From Hypomyces perniciosus (taxonomy: Eukaryota > Ascomycota > Sordariomycetes > Hypocreales > Hypocreaceae): a DNA stretch of 64,000 nucleotides. Each line of letters starts with the position of its first letter. The stretch's first letter is position 1. Location of the stretch: positions 6,510,001-6,574,000 of the forward strand of contig SPDT01000007.1 in assembly GCA_008477525.1 (NCBI GenBank), in the 5' to 3' direction. A model generated the notes under the pieces. It was not told the DNA's origin and searched no databases. It worked only from the letters and a program-made list of their open reading frames with translations. A program made the translations under genes and the position numbers. Positions 1 to 11,364 of this stretch are shown one piece after another.

Positions 1-2223
1 CCTTGTCGCTGTCCTGACTCAGATGATTTCCCCAGTGCTGTGATCCGTAACCGAGGAGGGGATAATCATGCAGCAGCGTCAGAAATACCTCCTGGCTCGT
101 TAAGTCTGCGATTTGATAGCTGAAGCTGTCGAATTGTAGATACGTCAGGCAAGTAGCAGCAATGTCTCTATTCGCATGGTCCAAGAGACGCTTACCGCTA
201 CGCTGGAAATATTCTTGTGTGGTATAATGGACGAAACTGATGGTATCGCTGTTATCGTTGATCATAACCATCCCAGCACATACTGACACTAGTAAGTCGC
301 GGTTCGGTATGCCATCATCATCCAGGTAAGTATCGCCTTGCTCAATTGCCAAAGCATGCTGTATCTCAGTAACAGTCAGGGGTCTCGCAGCATAAAATAT
401 CCAGCCAAGCACTCTGATTGCAAGCTCCGCGTAGTCCTTGGGGTTCTGCAATTTGACCCGAGTCATCGCCTCTTCATAGATGGAATCGAGGCCCTCAGGC
501 AACGTTTCCAAAGCAGTCTTTATCTTTCGACGAGTAGTTTTGTTGGCCAGCGTATCCAGGTAAAGCCGGGCCATAAGAAACCTAAACAGTGGATCAGGAT
601 CCGGTAGTCCCAAAATCAATCTTCTAGTGCAGACTTACATGCCCTTGATTTTTTGCATGATGACCGATATGATTCTATTTCGTAGGGTTGGCTCTTCTGC
701 AAGATGTTTTTGCATACTCCTCGTACTTTCAAGGCGTCGTTGAAGATAATTCTCGATATCTGTCGGGCTGGCTTCAACATTGATACGGACAGCGCCCTCT
801 AACAGTCTTTCCAGATCAGGAATCGGTCTGGACATAACGAGTAAGCACATGCGATGCTGCAATTTCTTCAACTCAGTCAACAATATAAATCGGACATCAT
901 TAGCGTCAGTGCATTCATCTAATGCGTCAACAATGACAAAGACCTTTGAGAAGCTAAGCACGACGTCTTGAAGGAGCGAGACGATGTCATCAACAGAGGG
1001 TCGCGTATTTTCTCTCATATGCTGAGCATGTAGGCTCTTAAGGCCTGGAAGGTGGTTTGGTCTCTCGGAAACCAACTGCTGAAGAATGCTGGCCATGATA
1101 TTGACCGGAGTCTGAATCTCGGTGTCTTTATAGTTGAAATAGACATAAGCTATTCCGAGATCACAGTTACTGCGCTGTTTCCGCAATTCTTCGATGATAT
1201 AGGACCTGCGGGGTGTTAATACGGGTCCGGCCTCGTATGGGCGGAGTGCTGGCTCGTTTACGCATTTATCGTCTTCCCAATACCGGCTGTAGACGTCTAA
1301 GCTCAGCCGTCCCTATTGAATGAGGGAGTCGCCTTACGCAAACCCGTGCACCATAGGGTCGTGCCCGTGGAAGATCTCCACGTCTTGAATTGCGGGCGCT
1401 CTAGCAGCTGTTGAGCTCCGCTGTCTTGGCGGACCTTGGTTGAGAGACTCTCCTGATGTTTGTTTCGGAAACTCGTGGTCAGAGGTGTCAACCAGGCATA
1501 TATGTCGGCCATTGCGCTAGCTAGCGGACTCATCAGACCCCCATGACGATGCACAGCACAGCAAATTCGTGGTCTTACCCTCTTGCTCCAGCCTAATTGA
1601 ACGGACATCAGCAGTCACATTGTCGACACCGGTGGCCATACGCCCGACTTCTTTCGACATGGCGGATGAAAGATGGGATATGACATCGAGACGCTGCTGA
1701 GTTAGAAGAGTGGTATTACTGCCCGCCGTGAGCATAGACCTCATCTAAACACAGTAGTTGGCCGAGCGTCAAGGCGGAGGACTTACATATTCAGTGCATC
1801 CATAGCCAAGCCGAGGTTGTCGTTGAGATCGCGGCAGACCTCGCGCAACTTGGCGAGCGTACTTCCTTTGAATGGATAAAGCATCCTCCGCTTCGCGTTT
1901 TCCAGCCGGGTCTTCAATGTGCCATCAGCTTGTATAGAGCGGATCTTCTCAAGCTTCTTTGCCAGAGTATCTAGGGCTTGCGTGCAAAGCTTGATGCTAT
2001 TCTCGACCACGGCGATGATTTCTTCGTCAAAATGTCCCTGTCGGATCGTGTAATCGATGGCGAGGAGGATCCTAGCCACGTTCTCCATCGAGGAGCACAT
2101 GTGGTCGACGTCATCTTGGGAGCCTCTGAAGGCATGGTAATAAGTCAAGATGCCCTGGCAGACACTGATTCCCAACGACAAGAGGCCTGCAACACCTGAT
2201 GCGATGCCTAGGACTTCGGCCAT
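1..2223 (-). CDS. STAND/NACHT receptor (NLR-like), 3' end beyond the window
   Basis: Fungal NOD-like receptor of the kind used in self/non-self recognition. My model has six exons: 2223-1787, 1739-1579, 1520-1338, 1286-1262, 1205-639 and 581-1 (still open at the edge), about 651 residues so far, in frame through every junction. Residues 1-145 (MAEVLGIASG start) match the fungal N-terminal domain of STAND proteins. The linker with the WLTPL segment follows, then the NACHT domain: Walker A PGIGKT (on the 25-nt exon 4), Walker B VFVIVDALDEC and the sensor MSRP. The last exon carries the conserved FLMARLYLDTL and VHYTTQEYF segments of the helical region after NACHT. Ankyrin or other repeats would be expected beyond the left edge but are not visible. 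An upstream ATG at 2262 is in frame; I prefer 2223 because family members usually start with MAEVLG-type sequence. Confidence 0.88.
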
Positions 2224-2503
2224 CTCGTGAGGCGGTGCTTTGCTCGTGCTCGTGCTCAGCATTCAGCATTTTGCCTTTTGCCGTTTCTTTTGCCTCTTAC
2301 AGGGTAATGGGGGCGTGGGGGCGCGGGGACCCCCGCATTAGCCCCTCATTTGGTGCCTGATCTAGGGTGCTTCTAGGTTAGGCACCAAAGGTGGAGCTAC
2401 GGGTATCGACTTGCTAGCTTCCGCGTTTTCGATCTTGGAAACTTTGCCTCGGCCTCCTTTTCAAGACAGCTCCATAGGTACCTGAAAGCGCCGCATAATC
2501 ACA

Positions 2504-3640
2504 ATGTCGCAGCAACCAGTCCGGATCATTGGAGCCGGAATCGGAGGGCTGACACTCGGTCGCTGTCTCCACAAGTTCGGTGTCCCTGTGGTGCTCTATG
2601 AGAGAATGCCCTCAACTCCCCGCCACAATTACGGCGTCACGCTCCACGCTCCATCTTACAGGCCGCTTCTCGACATCCTAGGCCTGGACGAGTTGGCCTT
2701 CAGGCGTGGCATAGCCGTGGACGGATTGCTGGGCGGCAGCGGCAACATCGAACCCAAGTCCCTCATCTATCCTGGAAAGGTAAGCTCGACATCGTTTCGG
2801 GCTCATCGCGAGAAGCTCGAGAAACTGCTCCGCCAAGGCCTTGATGTCCGATGGGAGCACTCTCTTGAAAAGGTCGAAGAAACGTCGTCGGGAATGGTCC
2901 TCTGTCTTCAAAACGGACAGAAGCTGGAGAGCGCGTGCATTATCGGAGTTGACGGACCGCACTCCAATACTCGCAAGTCTCTGTCTCCTGATACGCCATT
3001 CCATGTTCTCCCTTATGTCGCTTTCAACGGCAAGCGTCGGGTGAAGCGCGCACTTTTCGACAGCGTCTACGCTCCAGCATTTAAAGGCTCCAACGTTTTA
3101 CAAATGAAACAAGGCGACGTGGTCCTGAATGTATCCGTCAATGAACAACAGGCAGACATCGTAAGTGTGAGCTGGATATTCTCGCGCCCGGCCAGAGGCT
3201 CCAACGATCCACTCCACAGGCCCAACCGCCCAGTGTCAGGTGCGACAGATATTCCCGAAGAGTTTTTCGAAGAGATCGAAACTCTTCATGGGCTGGATCA
3301 GCCCTTCAAGGAGGTCTTCGATGCAGACAAGTTGAGAATGGAACGGGTTTTGCACTGGCTTATGCGCACAGTGCTAGTCAGACATCAGGAGCTTCGCGCA
3401 TTTGCGGACAAGGGTGTCTTCTTTATGGGTGATTCGGTGCATGCAGAGCCTATTCTAGGAGGAGAAGGCGCAAACAATGCTATTACAGACGGCATCGAGC
3501 TTGCAAAATGCATCTCAACCTCCGGCCCAAGTGGCATCCTGTCCTGGTACGAATCCCGATATCCTGCGTGGGAGAGCGGTATTAGCAAAAGTGAACATGC
3601 TATTGCTATGATGCACAGTAGCCAGAAGGCTAGTCTTTAG
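2504..3640 (+). CDS. FAD-dependent monooxygenase, single exon
   Basis: A 378-residue flavoprotein hydroxylase of the salicylate/p-hydroxybenzoate type. The FAD-binding GxGxxG stands at residues 10-15 (GAGIGG) and is followed by LGRCLHKFG and the acidic end of the second beta strand (VVLYER). The DG motif is GVDGPHSNTRK near residue 148. The second FAD motif is GDSVHAEPILGGEGANNAITDG near residue 310, where bacterial relatives have GDAAH. It is a little shorter than the usual 400-450 residues and ends soon after the GD motif, without an obvious C-terminal domain. Its tail faces the tail of the P450 gene at 4298-5983, 657 bases away. The pair could serve one oxidative pathway, but that is inference from position only. 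The substrate cannot be told from sequence. Confidence 0.85.
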   Translation: MSQQPVRIIGAGIGGLTLGRCLHKFGVPVVLYERMPSTPRHNYGVTLHAPSYRPLLDILGLDELAFRRGIAVDGLLGGSGNIEPKSLIYPGKVSSTSFRAHREKLEKLLRQGLDVRWEHSLEKVEETSSGMVLCLQNGQKLESACIIGVDGPHSNTRKSLSPDTPFHVLPYVAFNGKRRVKRALFDSVYAPAFKGSNVLQMKQGDVVLNVSVNEQQADIVSVSWIFSRPARGSNDPLHRPNRPVSGATDIPEEFFEEIETLHGLDQPFKEVFDADKLRMERVLHWLMRTVLVRHQELRAFADKGVFFMGDSVHAEPILGGEGANNAITDGIELAKCISTSGPSGILSWYESRYPAWESGISKSEHAIAMMHSSQKASL

Positions 3641-4297
3641 CCATAATTTGCATAGAAATGACAAGCTACCGTTACTTCCACAGACTCTGTCAGTTGTGTG
3701 AGGCTTTTCTTACAAAGCTTCCATTCGGTTGCCTCGTCTGCTGGAAACACTGATCTAATTTGATATGGTCAAGGATTCGAAGAACGCTCCACTAGAAATC
3801 CTCAACCTTGTTCTCTAGCTGCCAGCGCTAACGGATTTTTTGTCAAGCTTATAAATTCTTAATTAGCAAGGCGTCGGATATTCGCCGAGGCATGAAAGCC
3901 GATGACACTACTCCACATCTATACGCGTATTGCAGGCAAGTACGTGCTAGTAGGAGTGATTAGAAATTCAATCGTTTCTACTCCGTACTCGTATTAGTAT
4001 TAACTCTGACAGTTAGTTCCTGAAGGACTCGGCTGCAAATATCGGGCCGTCCTACCAAGTTGTGTTGTATAATACTACGTTCGACCCGTTGCGTCATATC
4101 CATACAACCGCCTGAGAGAGCCTCGCACTCGCACTATCATGGCTAGCGAGATCATAAACCAATCATCGAATCGCGAAATGGATCTGCAGGACAGAGCATT
4201 GGCCCATTAATTAGGTGCTGTTTTGTATGGATTTATATTGTTGATTCTGGTGTCTCTGGCATGCGAGAGCAGAGGGAGGTATGTGTAGTATCAAAAC
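3641..4297. other. Intergenic, convergent 3' ends
   Basis: Lies between two stop codons facing each other. AT-rich, with one copy of the dispersed 9-mer TACTCCGTA at about 3979. I see no gene. Confidence 0.6.
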
Positions 4298-5983
4298 TCA
4301 GGCGAACGTACGACGCCTTATAATTACACGAACTTCCTTCAAAGGACGCTTTACTCCCGTTCCAGGCATGCTGCTTGGTACTTCCCACTTCCCTCCCACT
4401 GGGTCCATATCCCACAACGTGATGAAGCAAGCAGCTATTCCCAAGATCTCCTTTTCCGCAAATGTGCGTCCTTTGCATATTCCAGGACCCACGCCCCATG
4501 GCTTGAGTCGCCCATAACGTGGAACGCGGCGTCCCGTCTCTTCATCTAATTCCAGGAACCTATCTGGCATGAACTTTTCAGGCTCGGGGAAGATGGATGG
4601 GTTGTACTGGATTCCGGCATGAGGGGCTGAAATCCACATTCCGGGTTGCAATTCGTGCCGGTGGTCGCCGTCAACCACAGTCACTGGCTTTGCGACGCGT
4701 CGTAGGGATGTTGCCTCGTCAGCCATTCTGAAAGTCTCGAAAAGAGATGACTTGAGAAGTGGACAGTCCCGTCCGAGACCTTGGTAGTCGAGGGTAGTGA
4801 TCTGCGCTACTGGGTGAGTTTTTGTCGAAAGAGTCAGACAAGCCTCAACCTCCTGTCGAAGAGTATCCAAAAGCCCAGGAGTAGAGTATATGTAGAGAAT
4901 GAACCAGAAGACCATGGGCTGAGTATTGGCATTTAGGCCCCAAAATGTTCCCAATTCAAACTCTCCACACGTGCGAATTGGCACGCCAAATTCCCGAAGG
5001 GTGTCGTTTCTTTCCAAAGCTGCGGTGCTGACATCGCTCATATCGGCGTTAAAATCCACGGGCTGGCCGTTTTTGTATTGGTTTAGGCGTCGATAAAAAG
5101 CCTCCAATGCATCATGAATACGAGCACGAGCCGCCAGCCCTTCCCTCAGAGACTTGATAGGTGCCCATTTCGGCATTCCAATCATGAGCATGGGGAAAAC
5201 GTGATTGTCAAATTTCCAGAAATCTTCAAGGATGGATGGGTTCCGATCAAGCAAATCTTGTCCATAAAGCCGCGGAATGGAGATATAAGCGCCGAAATCT
5301 CTCATGAGAAACTCCAGGTTTGCCTCGACAGCCCCAGGCTGGCCAACCTCATCTGCCGTTAGGACTTTGATGCCCGCCGATCGCTCCCACATATGCTGAT
5401 TTTGGGGTTCTTCTGAGAAGCTGAATAAAGACGCAATTTTCCCTGGGAGATCGGCTGTATGAATGGAAGCGTTTGCAGCAGCTTCATTCACAAAGGCCCG
5501 CTCCACCGATACCACCAGTCTCCTGTTTATTTTGCGTAAGTCATCACAAACCTTCTGGGACGCATTGAGGCCAAACACTCGGATGCTCAGACTCAATCCT
5601 AATGAGTCTACATCGAGAGTGTGGAATCCCTTGGCGAAGACCTTATCGACTCCTTCAAAATTGTAGAGTATCTGATGTCGTGAGGTCAGTCCAAAGAAAG
5701 AGCCTTTCCACCGGCGCAGAATAAAGCTATCGTGGATTTTAGCAAAAAGGAAACCTCCTCAAAGAGTCAGATTCGGAACATACGGTAGATATGAAGCTAT
5801 GCCATTGGATTCAAGCAGCGCGCTGCTTATTCCGATTTCCAATGGCACCCACGATGGGAGCCCATGTTTTTGCTTGGAGCCATGGAAGAGACGAGTATAA
5901 AGCAAAAGCGCCGCGGCGATGGAGCCGATAAGAAGATAGCCGTTTGACAATAATGGCATGTCTTGGTTTTTAAAAAAGGCCAT
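4298..5983 (-). CDS. Cytochrome P450, CYP7/CYP8-like fungal class
   Basis: Membrane-anchored haem monooxygenase, 542 residues after splicing. Exon 1 is 5983-5784 and exon 2 is 5726-4298. The 57-nt intron 5727-5783 has donor GTATGT, branch-like GCTAAAA and acceptor ATAG. It is a multiple of three and contains an in-frame TGA at 5761-5759, so unspliced reading gives a false nonsense codon. An N-terminal hydrophobic anchor (YLLIGSIAAALLLY) precedes the proline segment HGLPSWVP. The ExxR motif is ETFR, the meander has the FMPDRFL-type sequence, and the haem loop is WGVGPGICKGRTFA with Trp in place of the usual Phe. The absent AGxDTT-like I-helix motif (here FWGLNANTQP, with Asn in the acid-alcohol region) recalls the CYP7/CYP8 group. 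The substrate is unknown. Confidence 0.85.
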
Positions 5984-7174
5984 GATGTCAATATGGCCTC
6001 TTTCTTTTTCCGCACAGAATGAAGGAATGTTGCGGGTCGAAAAAGAGGATTGTCATACATATTAATAGTAATAGCTGTGGACCGGACTTGAATACATGGG
6101 GTCCGGTATTAGACCCCCGGTTTTACGAAAACGAGGAAGAAATACGAGGTATGGAGTATAGCCTGAAGAGGCTGTTTTAACCAGGGTCGTATTGGATGTA
6201 ATACGCGTATTCTTATCCGCTTACTATCTGAGCGCCATGCCAAAAGGAGTGATATGAATGGAGGTAAAGAGGTGGACACTCCGTAGATTCCGGTCAACAT
6301 GGTAATAGGTACAACAAATCCTTTGCTTATATAGAATTATGTTTTGAATACTAATAGAAATCCCAGAAATTCTAGCCCTGTCGGCTATTCCCACATAATT
6401 CACTACGGGCGCTTCCATGATTACGCTGTGAAATACGCGTAAATTCGTCTCCAGCCCGGAATAGCCGCCATAATGTGCTATTTTCGTACTTGAGCTGTCA
6501 CACAAGTTGCATCCTGTCATATCCGCTACCTTAGTAATACAATGCCCCTGGATTGGTGTCTTCATTTTAGCTGCGGACGATTGTGTCGCTAGTGAGGCCT
6601 TGACCCGGTTGATCCGAGACTTCCAAAATACGGGACGACAAACGTGAGCTCAGCTTGGTTGTCATACGTGCCACGACTCGCTGCCACGAGGAAGTAAGCT
6701 TCAATCTGGTAAAGGGGGCTTTATCATGGGGAGCCTCCATCCAACCATCCACTTTGCTCGCTGCCATGACTTGGGACTGAGCAGATACTGTGGGCTGATT
6801 ACTCCCTCCGTTCCTTGTTTCATGATGTCGAGACGCGAGATAAGCACATCTGCTGTATTCATGTCGTCTTCTTTAATTTCACGAGCCTTGCCTTTTAAAA
6901 GAGTGGATTGATAATGAATGGTCGCCTATGCTGGCGGTTCAAGCTACAAAATGAACATCAACTGGTATCGACTGCTTCCCGCTGATCCATTCCTTCTCCG
7001 ACATGTACAAAGGAAAAAACGGTATGCAAAGACTATGAGCCACGACTGTCAAACGAATGTCAAGCCTCCTCCTACCCAGGGCCCATTATCCTTCAGCATC
7101 TCAGCGGCCATCTCGAACACTTCTTCTGCGAGGGGGTATATAGCTGATAGCCCTCCCATTCCCTATCCTGCATC
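5984..7174. other. Intergenic, no supported gene
   Basis: Holds only short open frames without codon-use or domain signal. It lies upstream of the P450 at 4298-5983 and downstream of the membrane protein gene, and should include the P450 promoter. AT-rich patches occur around 6300-6350. Confidence 0.5.
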
Positions 7175-8782
7175 TTACCCTACGTGCGGAATGTTCTGGG
7201 TCCATGTCGATCTGAAGGCCATCGGCTCCATGTAATAGAGCGCCCTAAAGCTCTCGGCGATGAGAAACAGTCGACAGGGGACATAGCAAATGGCAATAGC
7301 CAGCAGGCCCATCCTCATCTTCCACCGCGTCTCCTTGGTTATTTCCTTAATGGGAACATTAAAGAAAAAGAGGTGAGTGCAAATGTATATATAAGGCAAA
7401 ACGATAGTCATGATCGCGGCGATTTTCCAGAGCAGCCGCTCGATCTCGGTGGGGAAGTGGCTGTTCCAGGAGAACAGATGGACTCCGCCAAACGACGTGG
7501 CCGAGACGAATCCAATAAGCAGCGAGAAACAATCGGCCATACCTTTGGACATTATGGGCTTTCTGCATTTCACGCAGTAGAATGCTCTGTGCAGCTTATT
7601 CCCATCAAATGCGGACCATCGGCACCGCTTACAACTCCTGCACCAGCAATCTGACCCCTCTTTGCGCGGTTTGCCCTTAACCTTGACCTCGTCATTGTGT
7701 TTATACACGATAAGATCGTGGAGGGTGGAAGTGGGCATGTAGTAGCGTTTGCTCTGCACGTATGCAAATGGGGCCGCGTCGACAATGGCGCTGAATGCCT
7801 CATAATAGTCCCCCTTCTCCAACTCGTCAACGTCAACGTCAAAGTAGAAAGGAACATTGATGTCCTTGGGCTTGTCGAAGTCAATGGAGTATATAATGAT
7901 GGCAGAGGCGGCAAATGCAACAGTGGTGATTTCCAGCTGAGTGAAGGGCAGCCTGTAAATCGCTCGGACAATGAGCTGTACGACGAGCCAGAGGATCTGC
8001 AACATGGCCAGAAACTTTACCGGGGGGCCGGCCTTGCTCTTGTCGGTAATCTCGTCTTCCCCAATGTGTGGCAGTTTCTTGATAACTTTCATTTCTCTCG
8101 CAATGGCGAGTTGGTTGGAATCCAGAATCCAGATGTCGCCAGCCAATGCAGCGACGTCTTTGCTTATGTTCGCAAAGTCCACCTTGTTTTCTTTATTTAT
8201 TTCCTCCGCTTTCTGAGTGGCATAATCAACATGCGTCTTTAACAGGCTCCATGGTGTTTTCCCACACCATGCCAGAATCCGGTTTTGTTTCTCACAGAAT
8301 TCATGGATGAAAGCATGTTTTTCGTCCTCAGTTGGAGCCCATTCGAGATTGTCGTTCTTGAAGCGCAGAGCAATGCCGCCCATATCCACAAGGATCGTGT
8401 GCGTAAGACTCCAGGGCACGCCATCGTGGTGTGCCCACTGCTGCAATCTCGTTGAATTCGACCGGGTGGCGAAGATCTTTCTAGCACAGCCTGTTGCGGC
8501 AAACTCTGAAGAAAAGAGCTTCAGGCCCATCCAAAATACCTTGCGGCAGAGCAGATAGACCCGCTTGCAGAAATCCTCGCAGAAACGCTTCCAGAAACTC
8601 TTGGGGCACTTCTTTGGAGTGAGATGAGCAGGGAGGTCAAGGTGAAGAATTGACCAAGTTGAGAGGAGAATGATACTGATACAGCCCCAGACAATCTCCA
8701 GGGTTGATCTGGTATTTGGACTGGTGACGAATCCGCTGCTTTCCCCTGGGGGAAGTGTACAGTTGGGGGCAAAGAAAATCAT
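7175..8782 (-). CDS. Polytopic membrane protein with an internal Cys cluster
   Basis: A 535-residue protein of a type expanded in filamentous ascomycetes and without a known function. The N-terminus has a Cys/Pro/Gly-rich lead (residues 8-21) and a first membrane helix near residues 26-48 (TLEIVWGCISIILLSTWSIL). A long soluble part follows with the conserved-looking WSLTHTILVDMGG at 124-136. Further hydrophobic helices lie near 257-275, 283-300, 417-436, 451-474 and 489-512. Between helices 3 and 4 the chain has six cysteines (379, 381, 384, 387, 403, 406) arranged CxCxxCxxC-x15-CxxC, which looks like a small zinc-binding module. Single exon, ending in a TAA at 7177-7175. I do not recognise a biochemical role. 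It may associate with the accessory gene set around it. Confidence 0.75.
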   Translation of the reverse strand: MIFFAPNCTLPPGESSGFVTSPNTRSTLEIVWGCISIILLSTWSILHLDLPAHLTPKKCPKSFWKRFCEDFCKRVYLLCRKVFWMGLKLFSSEFAATGCARKIFATRSNSTRLQQWAHHDGVPWSLTHTILVDMGGIALRFKNDNLEWAPTEDEKHAFIHEFCEKQNRILAWCGKTPWSLLKTHVDYATQKAEEINKENKVDFANISKDVAALAGDIWILDSNQLAIAREMKVIKKLPHIGEDEITDKSKAGPPVKFLAMLQILWLVVQLIVRAIYRLPFTQLEITTVAFAASAIIIYSIDFDKPKDINVPFYFDVDVDELEKGDYYEAFSAIVDAAPFAYVQSKRYYMPTSTLHDLIVYKHNDEVKVKGKPRKEGSDCWCRSCKRCRWSAFDGNKLHRAFYCVKCRKPIMSKGMADCFSLLIGFVSATSFGGVHLFSWNSHFPTEIERLLWKIAAIMTIVLPYIYICTHLFFFNVPIKEITKETRWKMRMGLLAIAICYVPCRLFLIAESFRALYYMEPMAFRSTWTQNIPHVG

Positions 8783-11250
8783 TTTTGCCTATTGCGCTTG
8801 GTGATGGATATGATGAATGGTTTGGTCCTATAGATACGATGTCGTGCTTTATATGTCCATAAAGATGGGCCATAAAGATGGGCGCCGACTGTTCGCAATA
8901 CTACACATGTACAAGAACATGTTGTCGGTCTACCTGCTGGGCAGCGTCAACCATCGCTTCCTCCATACACCAAGTTCAACGTGTGACATCTCATATCACT
9001 CACGCATGGATTCTGCATCGGTCAAGAGGGGATGCATCGACTTTCGACGTGGCAGCCTGCTGGTGAACTTGCACGTCCAACACTCTTCTTGGCGCATACA
9101 AGGGTCTGATGAACATCTTTGGCATTCTGGTCGTCGTTTCACAGTGAGGTTCAGTTATCAAGGCTCGGCCCTTTGCTTTAGGTACCTGTATGAATTAGCC
9201 CCGGGGGAACAATGAAAGGATGTTGCAGGGTATCATATCATCCCACATTAGTTACCATTATCAAAACGCCTAGGTCTTTCCCTATTTAGCATTTGTTGTC
9301 ATTCTGGATATACAGCACCAAAGTGTTACCCTCTATATCCTCTGCAGGTATTAGGTAGAAACCAGGTATGTATATTACCTCGCTTGGATGCAAGTCCATC
9401 TGGATGTCACTTTCGTGAGGCTTGTGTGACATGGCAGTATGCAAAGACACTTTCCTATATCACACCGTAACTATAGCATAGTATTACTCTCCTTATAGAA
9501 TTGAATGGGTTACCGACTAAAAGTAACTCGACATGCATTCAACAGTCAAAAGAGGAGTCACGACGATCCAAGTTGGCCATACATTGCTATTGGATGCTTC
9601 GCTAACGTTGATATGTAGTAGAGCGGGTCAAGCATATTCGGCCAGTCCCGACAGGTAAGATGGAGCATGTACACCAACTCGCATTTGTTAATACTATGTA
9701 TAGAAAAGCTTGCTTATCAGACGTCAATGAATGTGTCGATGTAGGCATCGTAAGTGGCAGTCGCTTATTGGATGTGGCATGGTGAGGAGCCTCATCGAGT
9801 GCCGACGATGCGGAGTCCAATGTGCATATGTGTATGCATAATGTTCCTCATCCTCACCTAAAAGGGAGTCCAACGCATACTTGCGTACCTTGATTGATAA
9901 CAGTTCACCCAACCTATCAGTTTGCATGTCCATTTGGGCCTCATTCAGTGTACGATAGAGCCCGTGTAAGTGCACTTCTGGTTTTGCCAATCTTGGTGGA
10001 TTCTTTTGCTTGTCTAACAGTACTACTCTAACAATTTCATGTCAAGCCAACAATGTGAGACATGCATGTGAGACATGCCATGTGTTCATTCATTGTACTA
10101 CGTACAAAAGTCGCGTCTCCCATGTAATAATAGATACTGAAATTGCAAATTTGCGAGCTTCAAGCAAATATCGTGTGACCTTGCATGTGTCCGTCAAGGC
10201 CAGTCTCATGGAGCACCTTTTGAAAGGATTTTTTAAGAGTCGCCCGCGACCTGGAACCATGGACTGAGGCACTCGCAATAAGACGAGACAGGTGGTGGAC
10301 CAGGAATAGGAGGCCCCAGGCTCCTCAACGACCTAATGACGTGGAGGCCTATTTGTAAAGCACGCAGCTGCTGCTCGTTGGTCAAATGTCTTGCTCAGCC
10401 TGCAACTCCTGAAGATCAACAAACTCCACCACAACTGCGCTGATGCCCAATCCACACGCATTAGCTTCAATGCACCACATCGACTGGGCCGGCAATGTGG
10501 GAGTCTGGAGAGCGGCGGCTCTACCGCCCCGAAGGCGAGTTTTTACTCCGTGACACCTGGTGGCCATCATAATGGAAGCAGAGCTGATTCTGCTCGACAT
10601 CTTTGATTATGACACGCATCGGATGGGCACATATAGACAGCTATAGCGCGAATACGGCAGACGTGCACCGTTATGTCCGGCTATAAAAAAAAACGGTTGG
10701 AACTCAACGTTGATAACTCAACGCTTGCTCCCCCCCCCCGGATTGCACTCTGCTCGTATTACAAGAAGCACCTGTAAGTGCTTCATGGACCTGTCATTTT
10801 ACTCGATTTCGGTCCCCCAACTCAGTTTATGAAATACCGAGTTCCTCCGCCCTGAAAGTGCCGCTGCCGACTGACTGTCCGACATTCCCACCACGAGCAG
10901 TACGCGACGCGATGGTGCCCTGCCGCATCATCCGAATGGTGATACCCCGGACGCGGGGTTTAGCCTGGATCATTTTAGGTGCAGACGATGCAGAGGACAT
11001 ATAGAGGATAGACTAGAAAGAGTGATGGCTAACGGCTCGCAAAATGCATGCAACAGGCTCTCCCGCTGATCCAGAGGAAAACGCCGTACCTTGCCTGACT
11101 TCAGAACGGGTTTCGCACACCGGCCATCAGCGAGCCGCTAGTTTCGAAAACGGCTATTAATCCAAACGAGAAAAAAGTCAAAAGAAAAAAAAAAGCCGGT
11201 GATGATAGTCACATTTCTCGTCTGGCGAGGGTCACCAGCAAAAAGAAATC
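8783..11250. other. Long intergenic stretch, no supported gene
   Basis: About 2.5 kb with only short unconnected open frames. There is a poly-A run near 10685, a poly-C run near 10729 and a small GC palindrome near 10943-10960. I see no conserved protein in either strand. Confidence 0.5.
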
Positions 11251-11364
11251 CGACGGAGACAGGGTTCGAACCTGCGCACGCGAACGTATTGCATATCGAA
11301 TGTTGGAGAGAGTTGGAACTCTGTCCGTTCAAGTGCAACCCCTTAACCACTCGGGCACTCCGCC
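11251..11364 (-). tRNA. tRNA-Ser(UGA) with a 33-nt intron
   Basis: The 5' acceptor strand GGCGGAG (11364-11358) pairs with CTCCGTC near 11252-11258, with one G-U pair and discriminator G. The D-arm (GCCCGAGTGGTTAAGG) and T-arm (CAGGTTCGAACCCTG) are standard, and there is a long serine-type variable arm. The anticodon stem is TTGCA/TGCAA with loop CTTGAA; TGA falls exactly at positions 34-36 (11331-11329). An intron of about 33 nt follows base 37. The 114-nt gene gives a tRNA of about 81 nt after splicing. Confidence 0.93.

Noticed and set aside
5759..5761. TGA as a nonsense mutation in the P450
   Set aside because: A 57-nt intron with good signals removes it and keeps the frame.
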